Assembly: GCF_039595395.1 (NCBI RefSeq)
Contig: NZ_JBCNLP010000006.1
Span: forward strand, 439,001-503,000
Reading direction: 5' to 3'
Origin: Novosphingobium sp.
Lineage (GTDB): Bacteria; Pseudomonadota; Alphaproteobacteria; Sphingomonadales; Sphingomonadaceae
DNA length: 64,000 bases
The position numbers were made by a program, and so were the translations under genes. This document shows, piece after piece, positions 8,874 through 19,300 of the stretch (its first letter is position 1; the number at the start of each line of letters is the position of its first letter). Under the pieces are notes generated by a model. That model saw only the letters and a program-made list of their open reading frames with translations. It ran no database searches and was not told where the DNA came from.

Positions 8874-10085
8874 ATGCCCATCATCACAGGCGCCAAGGTC
8901 ATCGTCACCTGCCCCGGCCGCAATTTCGTCACCCTCAAGATCGAGACCGATGAGGGCGTCTACGGGCTTGGCGATGCCACGCTCAATGGCCGCGAACTTT
9001 CGGTGGCGAGCTATCTGCAGGACCATGTTATCCCCTGCCTGATCGGGCGCGACGCCCATCGCATCGAGGATATCTGGCAGTATCTCTACAAGGGCGCCTA
9101 TTGGCGTCGCGGCCCCGTTACGATGACGGCGATTGCCGCTGTCGACATGGCGCTGTGGGACATCAAGGGCAAGATCGCGGGTCTGCCGCTCTACCAGCTT
9201 CTGGGCGGGGCGAGCCGCGAGGGCGTGATGGTCTATGGCCACGCCAATGGCACCAGCATCGAGGACACCGTCAAGGTCGCGCTGGAGTATCAGGCCAAGG
9301 GTTACAAGGCGATCCGCCTGCAATGCGGCGTGCCGGGCATGGCCAGCACCTATGGCGTCTCGAAGGACAAGGATTTTTACGAGCCCGCCGACAGCGACCT
9401 GCCCACCGAAAACGTCTGGAACACCAGCAAATATTTGCGCGTGGTGCCCGAACTGTTCAAGGCCGCGCGCGAGGCGCTGGGCTGGGAAGTGCATCTGCTG
9501 CATGACATCCACCACCGCCTCACCCCCATAGAAGCGGGTCGTCTGGGCAAGGATCTGGAGCCCTATCGCCCCTTCTGGCTGGAAGACGCCACCCCTGCCG
9601 AGAATCAGGAGGCCTTCAAGCTGATCCGCCAGCACACCACCGCGCCTCTGGCCGTGGGCGAGATCTTCAACTCGATCTGGGACGCCAAGGATCTGATCCA
9701 GAACCAGTTGATCGACTATATCCGCGCCACGGTGGTCCATGCCGGCGGCATCACCCATCTGCGCCGGATCGCGGCTTTGGCGGACCTCTATCAGATCCGC
9801 ACCGGCTGCCATGGGGCTACCGATCTTTCGCCGGTCTGCATGGCCGCCGCGCTGCATTTCGATCTCTCCGTGCCCAATTTCGGCATTCAGGAGTATATGA
9901 AGCACACGGCGGAAACCGATGCAGTCTTCCCCCACGCCTACACCTTTGCAGATGGCATGATGCATCCGGGCGAAAAGCCGGGCCTCGGCGTGGAGATCGA
10001 CGAGGAACTGGCCGCCAAATACGAATACAAGCGCGCCTTCCTGCCGGTGAACCGGCTGGAAGACGGCACGATGTACAACTGGTGA
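8874..10085 (+). CDS. manD: D-mannonate dehydratase, enolase superfamily (ManD/RspA)
   Basis: A 403-residue enolase-superfamily protein that dehydrates D-mannonate to 2-keto-3-deoxy-D-gluconate in the cytoplasm. Residues matching the described N. aromaticivorans ManD are present with an offset of one: R148 and Y160 in RLQCGVPG and TYGV, D211 and H213 in LLHDIHHR, E237 in WLEDATPAENQ and E263 in VGEIFNS (Mg ligands). It replaces the unrelated UxuA dehydratase in this pathway. Close upstream of the hexuronate transporter, whose GTG start overlaps its TGA. The start at 8874 lies 14 bases after the GH3 stop. Confidence 0.95.
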   Translation: MPIITGAKVIVTCPGRNFVTLKIETDEGVYGLGDATLNGRELSVASYLQDHVIPCLIGRDAHRIEDIWQYLYKGAYWRRGPVTMTAIAAVDMALWDIKGKIAGLPLYQLLGGASREGVMVYGHANGTSIEDTVKVALEYQAKGYKAIRLQCGVPGMASTYGVSKDKDFYEPADSDLPTENVWNTSKYLRVVPELFKAAREALGWEVHLLHDIHHRLTPIEAGRLGKDLEPYRPFWLEDATPAENQEAFKLIRQHTTAPLAVGEIFNSIWDAKDLIQNQLIDYIRATVVHAGGITHLRRIAALADLYQIRTGCHGATDLSPVCMAAALHFDLSVPNFGIQEYMKHTAETDAVFPHAYTFADGMMHPGEKPGLGVEIDEELAAKYEYKRAFLPVNRLEDGTMYNW

Positions 10086-11365
10086 GCGCGCCGGTGGAGC
10101 AGACCAAACCCTCTGGCAAAATCCGCTGGGTGGTTTGCGCCCTGCTGTTTGCCGCCGTGGTGCTCAGCTACATCGACCGGCTGGTGCTGCCCACGCTGAA
10201 GCCCGATCTTCAGGCCCGCTATGGCTGGAGCGAGACCGGCTATGCCAGCCTCGCGATCTGGTTTCAGGCGGGCTATGGCGTGGCCTATGTGTTGTTCGGC
10301 CGCGTGATCGACAGGATCGGCGCGCGGACGGGTTATGCGCTGGCGGTGGGGCTGTGGACCTTTGGCCATATGCTCCACGCCTGCTTTACCAGCACCACCG
10401 GCATGCTGCTGGCGCGCATCCCCTTGGCCATCGGTGAGGCGGGGACCTTCCCCGCCGCGCTGAGCGCCACCAATGAATGGTTCCCCCGGCGGGAACGGGC
10501 TTTGGCCATCGGCATCTTCAACGCGGGGTCGAATGTGGGGGCCATCGTCACGCCACTGCTAGTGCCGGTGATCGCGGTGACTCTGGGCTGGCGCTGGGCC
10601 TTTATCCTCACTGGCCTGCTGACGGTGGTGTGGCTGGCGGCATGGCTGGCGATCTATCGCCGCCCGCGCGACAAGGCTGGCCTGTCCCCCGAGGAACTGG
10701 CCTGGATCGAGGCGGAGCCTGCCGAACCCCAGCGCTCTGTCCCCTGGCTCAGCCTGTTCCGCCATCGCCAGACATGGGCCTATCTGATGGGCCGCTTTCT
10801 GATCGATCCGGTGTGGTGGACCTTCCTGTTCTGGCTGCCCGATTTCTTCAACCGGCAGTATCATGTGAAGATGCTCGATTTCGGGCCGCCGCTGATCGCG
10901 GTGTACCTGCTGGCCGATGTCGGATCGGTGGCGGGCGGCTGGCTGTCCTCGCGGCTGATGGGGCGCGGCTGGTCGGCCAATCGCGCGCGCAAAGGCGCGA
11001 TGTTCTGCTCTGCGCTGTTTGCCCTGCCGATCGCCTTTGCCGCTCAGGCGCCCAGCCTGTGGGTGGCGGTGCTGCTGATCGGCCTCGCCTGCGCCGCGCA
11101 TCAGGGCTTTTCCGCCAATGTTTACGCTTTGCCGGGCGATCTCTTTCCGCGCTGGATGGCGGGCTCCGTCATCGGCATCGGCGGCTTGGCCGGAGCTTTG
11201 GGCGGCATGCTGATGGCCAAATATGCCGGCATGATCCTGGAGAGCGTCGGCAGCTTCCAGCCCATCTTTATCCTCGCCTCCTGCGCCTATCTGGTGGCGC
11301 TGCTTGTCCTTCACCTGATCGTTCCGCGTTACGCGCCGGTCTCGCTTTCGGAAGATCCCGCATGA
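10082..11365 (+). CDS. MFS transporter, probable hexuronate permease
   Basis: A 427-residue major facilitator with 12 predicted hydrophobic segments, beginning GTG in a GTGA overlap with manD. The first helix has the block VVLSYIDRLVLPTLKPDL, and helix 4 carries the RIPLAIGEAGTFPAAL motif usual in the anion:cation symporter (ExuT/GudP) family. Position between mannonate dehydratase and glucuronate isomerase makes uptake of glucuronate or methylglucuronate across the inner membrane the likely role. Family is firm, substrate inferred. Confidence 0.88.
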   Translation: MSAPVEQTKPSGKIRWVVCALLFAAVVLSYIDRLVLPTLKPDLQARYGWSETGYASLAIWFQAGYGVAYVLFGRVIDRIGARTGYALAVGLWTFGHMLHACFTSTTGMLLARIPLAIGEAGTFPAALSATNEWFPRRERALAIGIFNAGSNVGAIVTPLLVPVIAVTLGWRWAFILTGLLTVVWLAAWLAIYRRPRDKAGLSPEELAWIEAEPAEPQRSVPWLSLFRHRQTWAYLMGRFLIDPVWWTFLFWLPDFFNRQYHVKMLDFGPPLIAVYLLADVGSVAGGWLSSRLMGRGWSANRARKGAMFCSALFALPIAFAAQAPSLWVAVLLIGLACAAHQGFSANVYALPGDLFPRWMAGSVIGIGGLAGALGGMLMAKYAGMILESVGSFQPIFILASCAYLVALLVLHLIVPRYAPVSLSEDPA

Positions 11366-12774
11366 AGCCCCTTCGTCTCCACCCCGACCGCCTGTTTCCG
11401 GCTGAAACGCGCACCCGCGACATCGCTCGCGCGCTTTACGCCACCGTCAGCGACCTGCCGATCATCAGCCCGCACGGGCACACCGATCCTGCGTGGTTCG
11501 CCTATAACGAGCCCTTCGCCAACCCCTCCGATCTGCTGATCGTGCCGGACCATTATGTGTTCCGCATGCTGATGAGCCAGGGTGTGGCGCTGGACCAACT
11601 GGGCATCCCGACCGTGGACGGCAGCCCCACCGAGAGCGACCCGCGCGCCATCTGGAGCCGGTTTGCCGCGCATTATCACCTGTTCGCGGGCACGCCCTCG
11701 CGCATGTGGCTGGACTATGTGTTCACGCAGGTCTTCGGCCTCGATGTGCGGCTGGAGCCCGCCACCGCAGCCCTCTATTACGACACCATCGACGCCGCGC
11801 TGAAAACCCCGGACTTCCGCCCCCGCGCCCTGTTCGAGCGCTTCAACATCGAGGCCATCGCCACCACCGAGGGCCCGCTCGACCCGCTGCTCCACCACAA
11901 GGCGATCCGCGAGAGCGGCTGGGGTGTCAAGGTTGTCACCGCCTATCGCCCCGATCCGGTGATGGACCCGGACGATCCGCGCTTTATCGAGAAGGTGAAG
12001 GCTTTCTGCGCCATGACGGGCGAGGATGTCGGCAGCTTTGCCGGCTATCTGCGCGCCCATGAAAAGCGCCGTGCCGATTTCCGCGCGGCGGGCGCCACCA
12101 GCACCGATCACGGCCACCCCACGGCCTTCACCGCCCATCTCTCGCGCCCCGAGATCGAGGCGCTTTACGCCAAGGTGATGGAAGGCCCCGTCAGCGCGGC
12201 GGAGGCCGAGCTGTTCCGTGGCCATATGCTGGTGGAAATGGCGCGCATGTCGATCGAGGACGGCATGGTGATGCAGCTCCACCCCGGCGTCTGGCGCAGT
12301 CACAATGATGCGGTTCTGGCGCGCTTCGGGCGCGACAAGGGCGGCGATATTCCCATGCCGGGCGAGTTCGTCCGCGCGCTCAAACCCCTGCTGGATCTTT
12401 ATGGCAACGATCCGCGCCTGACGCTGATCCTCTTCACTCTGGATGAGGATGTCTATGCCCGCGAACTGGCGCCGCTGGCGGGCCATTATCCCGCGCTGAA
12501 GCTTGGCCCGCCCTGGTGGTTCCATGACAGCCCGGAAGGCATGCGCCGTTTCCGCGAAAACGTCACCGAGACCGCCGGTTTCTACAACACCGTTGGCTTC
12601 AACGACGACACGCGCGCCTTCCTTTCGATCCCGGCGCGCCATGATGTGGCGCGGCGCATGGATTGCGGCTTCCTCGCCCGTCTGGTGGCCGAGCACCGGC
12701 TGGAAGAGGACGAGGCCTTCGAACTGGCCCATGCACTCTCCTATGGGCTGGCCAAGCAGGCGTACCGGCTGTGA
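11362..12774 (+). CDS. uxaC: Glucuronate isomerase
   Basis: A 470-residue UxaC protein of the amidohydrolase superfamily, converting D-glucuronate to D-fructuronate. The N-terminal metal-binding pair is in ISPHGHTDP (near residue 37), the block PDHYVFRML follows, and LHPGVWRSHN and the C-terminal FHDSPEGM region are characteristic of the family. Length matches the E. coli enzyme. Start ATG at 11362 overlaps the transporter stop as ATGA. First step of the hexuronate branch after uptake; its product feeds the next gene. Confidence 0.96.
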   Translation: MKPLRLHPDRLFPAETRTRDIARALYATVSDLPIISPHGHTDPAWFAYNEPFANPSDLLIVPDHYVFRMLMSQGVALDQLGIPTVDGSPTESDPRAIWSRFAAHYHLFAGTPSRMWLDYVFTQVFGLDVRLEPATAALYYDTIDAALKTPDFRPRALFERFNIEAIATTEGPLDPLLHHKAIRESGWGVKVVTAYRPDPVMDPDDPRFIEKVKAFCAMTGEDVGSFAGYLRAHEKRRADFRAAGATSTDHGHPTAFTAHLSRPEIEALYAKVMEGPVSAAEAELFRGHMLVEMARMSIEDGMVMQLHPGVWRSHNDAVLARFGRDKGGDIPMPGEFVRALKPLLDLYGNDPRLTLILFTLDEDVYARELAPLAGHYPALKLGPPWWFHDSPEGMRRFRENVTETAGFYNTVGFNDDTRAFLSIPARHDVARRMDCGFLARLVAEHRLEEDEAFELAHALSYGLAKQAYRL

Positions 12775-14243
12775 CGCGCCTGTCTCAAGCCACGCTGGGC
12801 GGCCTGCCGGGCGATGTGCTGCGCCCGACCTATGATCGCGATGCGGTGAAGGTGGGCGTTGTCCATCTGGGCATCGGCGCCTTCCACCGGGCGCATCAGG
12901 CGGCGATGTTCGACGATGTGCTGAGCGCGGGCGATCTGCGCTGGGGCATCGTGGCGGCGTCCTTGCGCTCGCCCGCAGTGCGCGATCAGATGGCGCCTCA
13001 GGACGGGCTCTACACCATGCTGGTGCGCGATGGGCAGCAGCAGACTGCCCGCATCATGGGCGCCGTGCAAAAGGTGCTGATCGCGCCCGAGGCTCCGGCG
13101 GAGCTGCTGGCCGTCATGGCCGCGCCCGACACCCAGATCGTCACGCTGACCATCACGGAAAAGGGCTACAAGCTGGACCCGGCGAGCGGCGCGCTGATCG
13201 AGGATGATCCGCAACTGGCGGCGGATATGCTGTCGCTGGAAACGCCGCGGACGGCTTTGGGCTATATCGTGGCGGCTCTGGCGATGCGGCGTTCGGCGGG
13301 GCTCAAGCCCTTCACGGCGATCTCCTGCGATAATCTGCCGCATAATGGTGCACGCCTGCGCGGCGGGGTGCTGGCTCTGGCGCGGCATCATGACCCTGAC
13401 CTTGCCGTCTGGATCGAGGCCTATGGCGCTTTCCCCGAAACCATGGTGGACCGCATCGTGCCCGCCACCACGCCTCAGGACGTTGCCGATCTGGCGCAAC
13501 GCCTCGGCGTGGAAGACCACGCCATGGTCAAGACCGAGCCCTTCACCCAATGGGTGATCGAGGATCATTTCTGCGGGCCCCGTCCGGCCTTCGGCGCGGG
13601 CGTGCAACTGACCGCCGCCGTCGCCCCCTGGGAGGAGGCCAAGCTGCGCCTGCTCAATGGCGCGCATAGCGGCATCGCCTATCTGGGCGGTCTGGCGGGG
13701 CTGGCGCATGTGCATGAGGTGCTGCAGCGCCCCGAGGCCCGCGCCTTCGTCGAGCAGCTCTGGGATGAGGCGCAGACCACTCTGTCGCCGCCGCCCGAGC
13801 TGGATATCGCCGCCTATCGCAAGGCGCTGATGGCGCGCTTCGACAATTCCACGCTGATGCATCGCACCCATCAGATCGCGATGGATGGTTCCCAGAAGCT
13901 GCCTCAGCGGCTGCTGGCGCCGATCATGGCGCGGCTGGCGGCGGGGCAGGGGATCGAGGCATTGTCGCTGCCGGTGGCGGGCTGGATCCGCTGGCAGGCC
14001 GGGCGCGACGATACGGGCGAAACCTTCGCCATCGATGATCCGCTGGCCGGGGTGATGGCGCAGCGTCTGGCCGGGGCGGCAGATGCCGAGGCGCGGGTCG
14101 ATGCTGTGCTGGGGCTTGAGGCTGTGGTGCCGCCTGCCCTGCAAGACCATACACAATTCCGCGCGGCCTTGATCCGCTGGCTCACCATTCTGGAAACACA
14201 GGGCGCGCTGGTTGCGCTGGCTCTTTGCAAGGATGTTTCGTGA
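12771..14243 (+). CDS. uxuB: Fructuronate reductase (mannitol dehydrogenase family)
   Basis: A 490-residue long-chain polyol dehydrogenase. The N-terminal Rossmann motif is VVHLGIGAFHRAHQ, the family block TEPFTQWVIEDHFCGPRPAF lies mid-protein, and LRLLNGAHSGIAYLG holds the conserved catalytic region. Mannitol dehydrogenase, tagaturonate reductase and fructuronate reductase share this fold. Its place between UxaC and the mannonate dehydratase makes NADH-dependent reduction of fructuronate to mannonate the best call. It begins with GTG at 12771 in a GTGA overlap with uxaC, another sign of coupled translation. Confidence 0.9.
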   Translation: MTRLSQATLGGLPGDVLRPTYDRDAVKVGVVHLGIGAFHRAHQAAMFDDVLSAGDLRWGIVAASLRSPAVRDQMAPQDGLYTMLVRDGQQQTARIMGAVQKVLIAPEAPAELLAVMAAPDTQIVTLTITEKGYKLDPASGALIEDDPQLAADMLSLETPRTALGYIVAALAMRRSAGLKPFTAISCDNLPHNGARLRGGVLALARHHDPDLAVWIEAYGAFPETMVDRIVPATTPQDVADLAQRLGVEDHAMVKTEPFTQWVIEDHFCGPRPAFGAGVQLTAAVAPWEEAKLRLLNGAHSGIAYLGGLAGLAHVHEVLQRPEARAFVEQLWDEAQTTLSPPPELDIAAYRKALMARFDNSTLMHRTHQIAMDGSQKLPQRLLAPIMARLAAGQGIEALSLPVAGWIRWQAGRDDTGETFAIDDPLAGVMAQRLAGAADAEARVDAVLGLEAVVPPALQDHTQFRAALIRWLTILETQGALVALALCKDVS

Positions 14244-15871
14244 TGAAATTGCTGTCTTGCGTGGCGGCGCTTTCGCTGGCCGCCACGCCCGCTTTCGCTG
14301 ATGCGCCGAAACTGGTGAAACAAGGCACCGCCACCCAGTTGCAGGTGCAGGGCAAGCCCATGCTGCTGCTCGCAGGCGAACTCGGCAACAGCAGTGACAC
14401 CAGCGAGGCCTATATGGCGCCGCACTGGAAACGCCTGCGCGCGATGCATCTCAACACCGTGCTGGCGCCGGTTTCATGGGAGCTGATCGAGCCCAAAGAG
14501 GGCCAGTATGACTGGTCCAGCGTCGATACGCTGATCCGCAATGCGCGGGCCAACAATCTGCATCTGGTGTTCCTGTGGTTCGGGGCGTGGAAGAACTCCA
14601 TGTCGACGTATGTGCCGGCCTGGGTGAAGCGGGATCAGGCCCGTTTCCCGCGCGCCCAACTGCCGAGCGGGCAGGGGGTGGACATCCTCTCCTCCATGGC
14701 GCCCGCGACCTTGGCGGCGGATCAGAAGGTCTTTGCCGCGCTGCTGGCGCATATCAAGGCGGTCGATGCCCAGCAGAACACCGTGCTGATGGTGCAGGTG
14801 GAGAACGAAATCGGCATGCTGCCGGTGGCGCGCGATTATGGCCCGCAGGCCGATGCCGCCTATCGCGGACAGGTGCCTGCCGAGCTGATGAGCTATCTCC
14901 AGCAGCACCATGACACTTTGGTCCCCGCCATGCGTCAGCGCTGGGAGGACAATGGCGCCAGAACCAGCGGCACATGGGCCGAGGTGTTCGGGCCGGGCAC
15001 GGCCTCGGAAGAAATTTTCACCGCTTGGCACTATGCGCACTTTGCCGATGGGCTGACCCGCGCTGGCAAGGGCGCTTACGCTCTGCCGATGTATGTCAAT
15101 GTGGCGCTGAACCGGCCCGGCCGCGCGCCCGGCGAATATCCCAGCGGGGGGCCGTTGCCGCATCTGATCGATGTGTGGAAGGCCGGGGCGCCCTCGCTCG
15201 ATTTTCTGGCGCCCGATATCTATTTCACCAACTTCGTTGATATCGTTAACACGTACAAGCGGCCCGACAATCCGCTGTTCATTCCCGAGGCCAACAACGC
15301 CGATCATCCGCAGGTGCCGGGCAATGCTTTCTATGCGATAGGCAAGCTGGATGCGATCGGTTTCGGGCCTTTCTCCATCGAATCGGTGGACGAGAAACCG
15401 GGGGCTCTGGCGGGTGCCTATGATGTGCTGGAGCAGATTTCACCGCAGATTCTCGCGGCACAGGGGCTCGGGCGCATGTCGGGCTTTCGGCCGCGCGCGC
15501 TCTATGATGGCACGCTGATCTATGAGCCTGTCACCGAGCGTATCGGCGATTATCGTTTCACCGTCAGCTTCGCCGATATCGTCAAGCCCGAGGCCACGCC
15601 CGAGACCGGCAAGGCCGGGGCGGTGATCGTCCAGACGGGCCCGGAAGACTATATCGTGGCGGGGCAGGGTGTTACCGTTACCTTTGAGCCTGTCGGGCCG
15701 GGTCCGCGTCTGGCGGGAATCGACAGCGCGTGGGAAGGGCATTTCGATGCCCAGAACCGCTGGATTGCGGGCCGTCTGCTCAATGGAGACCAGACTCACC
15801 AGGGGCGGCATATCCAGTTGGCGCCCGGAGAATTCCAGATCCAGCGTATAAAATTGTATCGCTACCAATAG
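14243..15871 (+). CDS. GH35-type beta-galactosidase-like secreted glycosidase (DUF5597-type C-terminus)
   Basis: A 542-residue secreted protein with a signal peptide (MKLLSCVAALSLAATPAFA). The TIM-barrel part begins near residue 30; LNTVLAPVSWELIEPKEGQY and VQVENEIGMLP are the GH35/clan GH-A blocks, the Glu of VENE being the likely acid/base. IPEANNADH resembles the nucleophile strand. The last ~150 residues match the C-terminal domain that I associate with DUF5597 in proteobacterial GH35-like enzymes. ATG at 14243 overlaps the uxuB stop as TGATG and has AAGGA upstream. In the glucuronoxylan operon it may remove a galactose or similar side group; the exact substrate is unknown. Confidence 0.8.
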   Translation: MKLLSCVAALSLAATPAFADAPKLVKQGTATQLQVQGKPMLLLAGELGNSSDTSEAYMAPHWKRLRAMHLNTVLAPVSWELIEPKEGQYDWSSVDTLIRNARANNLHLVFLWFGAWKNSMSTYVPAWVKRDQARFPRAQLPSGQGVDILSSMAPATLAADQKVFAALLAHIKAVDAQQNTVLMVQVENEIGMLPVARDYGPQADAAYRGQVPAELMSYLQQHHDTLVPAMRQRWEDNGARTSGTWAEVFGPGTASEEIFTAWHYAHFADGLTRAGKGAYALPMYVNVALNRPGRAPGEYPSGGPLPHLIDVWKAGAPSLDFLAPDIYFTNFVDIVNTYKRPDNPLFIPEANNADHPQVPGNAFYAIGKLDAIGFGPFSIESVDEKPGALAGAYDVLEQISPQILAAQGLGRMSGFRPRALYDGTLIYEPVTERIGDYRFTVSFADIVKPEATPETGKAGAVIVQTGPEDYIVAGQGVTVTFEPVGPGPRLAGIDSAWEGHFDAQNRWIAGRLLNGDQTHQGRHIQLAPGEFQIQRIKLYRYQ

Positions 15872-16311
15872 GCTATGGATCTCTGCTTGACAGGCAGAAT
15901 GGGGGGAGTAAAAACCTCCTATTGATAGCGCTATCATGAAGGGCCCGAGATAACCGGCCAAGAGATCGCGCTCAGGAGAGGTCGATGTCCATCAATCACC
16001 AGCGCTTTTGCGTTCCGCCCAGATTGCCGTGCTGCCTCACCGGGACAGGATCTCCCGGCAAGAGGCCGACAGGAACGGGCGCCGCTTAGGCGATTCGCGC
16101 TTCTGGCTGAGCGCCTGTCGGCCTGGAACCGATGGGGCGATCATCAGCCCAAGAGCATCTGAAAAGCCGCACGCCGGACAACATCCGGCGATGCGGAGCT
16201 ATGTCGGCGCGCCTGGAAGCGGGCCGATCGCATGAATTGCATGACTATGGGACGCAGAGGCCGGGTTCAGACCGCCATGCGCCACATCGTGTTTGGGAAT
16301 GGGGTAGGCAC
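15872..16311 (+). promoter_or_regulatory. Promoter and long leader of the TonB receptor gene
   Basis: A 440-base gap between the GH35 gene and the receptor ATG. A possible promoter has TTGACA at 15887-15892 and TAAAAA at 15909-15914 with a 16-base spacer; the operator at 15923-15936 would overlap the transcription start. About 375 bases then separate operator and start codon. Short open frames in it look like noncoding GC-rich background. I see no recognisable riboswitch. Confidence 0.45.
15923..15936. promoter_or_regulatory. LacI-type operator, perfect palindrome
   Basis: TGATAGCGCTATCA is a perfect 14-bp palindrome and the most symmetrical of the four sites in this locus. It lies just after a candidate promoter and upstream of the TonB receptor, placing uptake under the same repressor as aguA and the GH3 operon. 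Confidence 0.75.
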
Positions 16312-19300
16312 ATGACATACAAGAAAATGACCGTGATGATGGGGTTGGCGACTGGCGTTTCCAGCTTTGGTTTCCTGGCCATGCCGGCTTGCGCGCAGCA
16401 GGCGCCGGCTGCCGCGACGAGCGCGGCGGACCAGCAGGCCCCCGCCAATGAGATCATCGTGACCGGCTATCGCGCCAGTCTGCAGCGTTCGGCGGAGCTG
16501 AAGAAGAACAACATCGGCCTGACCGAAACCATTCTGGCCGAAGACATCGGCAAGTTCCCGGATTCGAACATTGCTGAATCGCTCAGCCGCGTGCCGGGCG
16601 TGACCATCAGCCGCGACAATGACGGCGAGGGTGTGAACGCCGCCATCCGTGGTCTGGGTTCGGCCTTCACGCAGGTGACGCTGAACGGCGCGGCGATCAT
16701 GGTCGGCTCGACCGGCACCGCCGATGGTTCGGGCACGGGCCGTCAGGTCGACCTCAACTACTTCCCGACCGAGCTGTTCACCTCGATCACCGTCGAGAAA
16801 AGCTCGCGCGCCGATATTCTGGAAGGCGGCGCCGCCGGTTCGATCGATCTGCGCACCGCGCATCCCTTCGACAAGCCGGGCACGCATTTCACCATCTCGA
16901 TGGACGGGCTTTACAACACCAATGCCAAGAAGCCCGGCTATAAGGGCGCGGCGGTGTTCAGCGCCACCAAGGGTGAGTTCGGCATTCTGGTCGGTGTGTC
17001 GGGCATCAGCAATCAGGTCAATTCCAACGGCTTTGAGTCGGTGGGCTGGACCGAGCCCAACCTGTCCGCTGCGCAGAACACCACCTCGACGCGCAACAAC
17101 ATCAACGGCACCGGCAGCAACGGCAGCAGCTGGAACATTCCCGCTACCGTTCCGGCTGGCGCTGGCAATGGTCTGGTGACGGGCAGCACGCTCAATCAGG
17201 CGGCGCTGCTGGCGTTGAACCCTGGCCTCACCATCACGCAGCTTAACCAGGCGCTGATCCCGCGTCTGGGCCGCGAGTTCAACGAATTTGGCTCGCGCAA
17301 GCGCATCACCGGCGTCGTCTCGCTGGAGTATAAGGGCGACGACAACGGGCTGCATCTGTATCTCGACAGCATGCTGTCGAAGGCGCGCAACCAGGAACAG
17401 CGCATCGATATGGACTGGGTGGGCCGTAACGGCAGCGCCATCCCGATCGGCCTGCAGGTGGACAGCAATGGCGTGGTGACCTCGGGCACCTTTGCCAATG
17501 CGCAGTCCTTCCTGGAATACCGCCCCTATGACGAGAAGCTGACCTATTACGGCTTCAATCCGGGCGGCGAATATCAGATCACCAATCACCTGAAGATCGA
17601 TGTTCGTGGCGATGTCACGCACAGCTCCTTCTATCGCCAGTCGCCTTCGGTGCTGGTGTCGACGGTGCTGGGGTCGGGCGATACGGTCACTTACTCCAAC
17701 AACAACGGCAATGTGAACATTGCGTCGAGCACCGATCTCGACAATCCGGCCAATTTCAACTGGAACGGTGGGCGCGTCAACATTCAGGACGAAAAGCGCC
17801 AGACCACCACCAAGGGCATTCGCGGCAATCTGCGCTGGGATCACGGTGATATCGTGGTGCGCGTGGGCGCGGCCTATGACGACAATTATCGCAACATCGT
17901 CGCCTATGACAACTCCACGCTGTGGCAGAATGCCGTCTGCGGCAACCAGCCCAATGTGGCGATGCTGGCACCCAACGCCTCGCCCGCCTGCCTTGGCCTG
18001 AATGCGCCGGGTTCGGCGGCCGCGCTCTATCCCGGCTATGGCACGGGTGCGACCGCAGGGCAGACGGGTTCGGTGCAATATCTGGGCTCGCTGATCCCGC
18101 AGGCCTCGCTGGCCAATTATCTGATGCCGGGGCCGCGCGGTTTCGTCACCGTCAACTGGCCTGCTTTTGCGGCGGCCTCGAACTACAATTACTACAATTC
18201 GACGGCGCCTTTCTCGACCTCGTCCAACACCGGCGCCAATTCGGGCCAGTTTGAGGAAAAGAACTTCGGCGCCTATATCGAGGCCGACGACAAGTTCGAG
18301 ATCGGTGACAACACGCTGCGCCTGAACGGCGGTGTGCGCTTCATCCACACCAACCAGCGCATCGGTGGCTATGTCGCCAATGGCGCGGTGACACAGGCCA
18401 ATTCCACGCTGACCAGCGGTGGCCTGTATCCCACCGTGGGCTTTGCGGCCTTCAACTTCATCAACACCTACAACTCATACAGCTATGCCCTGCCGGCCTT
18501 CACGGCGGACTTCAACCTCGGCCGTCATGCGGTGTTCCGCGCATCGTGGTCGAAGACTTTGACCCGTCCCGATCCGAACGCGATGCTGCCGGGTGTGAAC
18601 TACTCCGATCCTTCGGCTTATGCGGTGTCGCTGGGCAATCCGGCGCTGGCGCCTTATCTGTCGAAGAACCTCGACCTTGGCTTTGAATATTATACGGGCA
18701 AGGAAGGTTACATCGCGGTTGCCGCCTATCGCAAGTCGATCACCGGCTTCACCCAGTCGCAGAACATTGCCAGCACTTTCGGCAGCCTGGCGCAATATGG
18801 CATCAACATCAACACGGTGACCCAGCAGCAGGCAGCCGTCATCAATGCCAATGGCGGCAACAGCTCGCCGATCTCGATCAGCGAGCAGGTCAATGCCGGC
18901 AATCTGGTGATCAACGGCGCCGAGTTCACCGTGGTCCAGCCGCTGGACTTCATTCTGGCGCCGCATGGCCATGGCATCAAGGGGTTGGGCGTGATCGGCA
19001 ACGTCACCGTGATCGACCAGTCGAGCGCCAGCGTGCCGGCCGTGATCGCGACGGGTGTGGCCCATACGACCTACAACCTCACGCTCTATTACGATCACAA
19101 GGGCGTGTCGGCACGGTTGCTGTATAACTACACCGGCGGTTCGCTGGCGGCGGCGGGGCCTCAGAACGGGCTCAACAATTTCGCGATCTACAATGACTCG
19201 CATAAGGAGCTGGACTTCTCCGCCAATCTCGATCTGCAGAAGATCTTTGGTGGCAGCGCTTACCTGCCCACAATGTCTTTCAACGTCAACAATCTGACCA

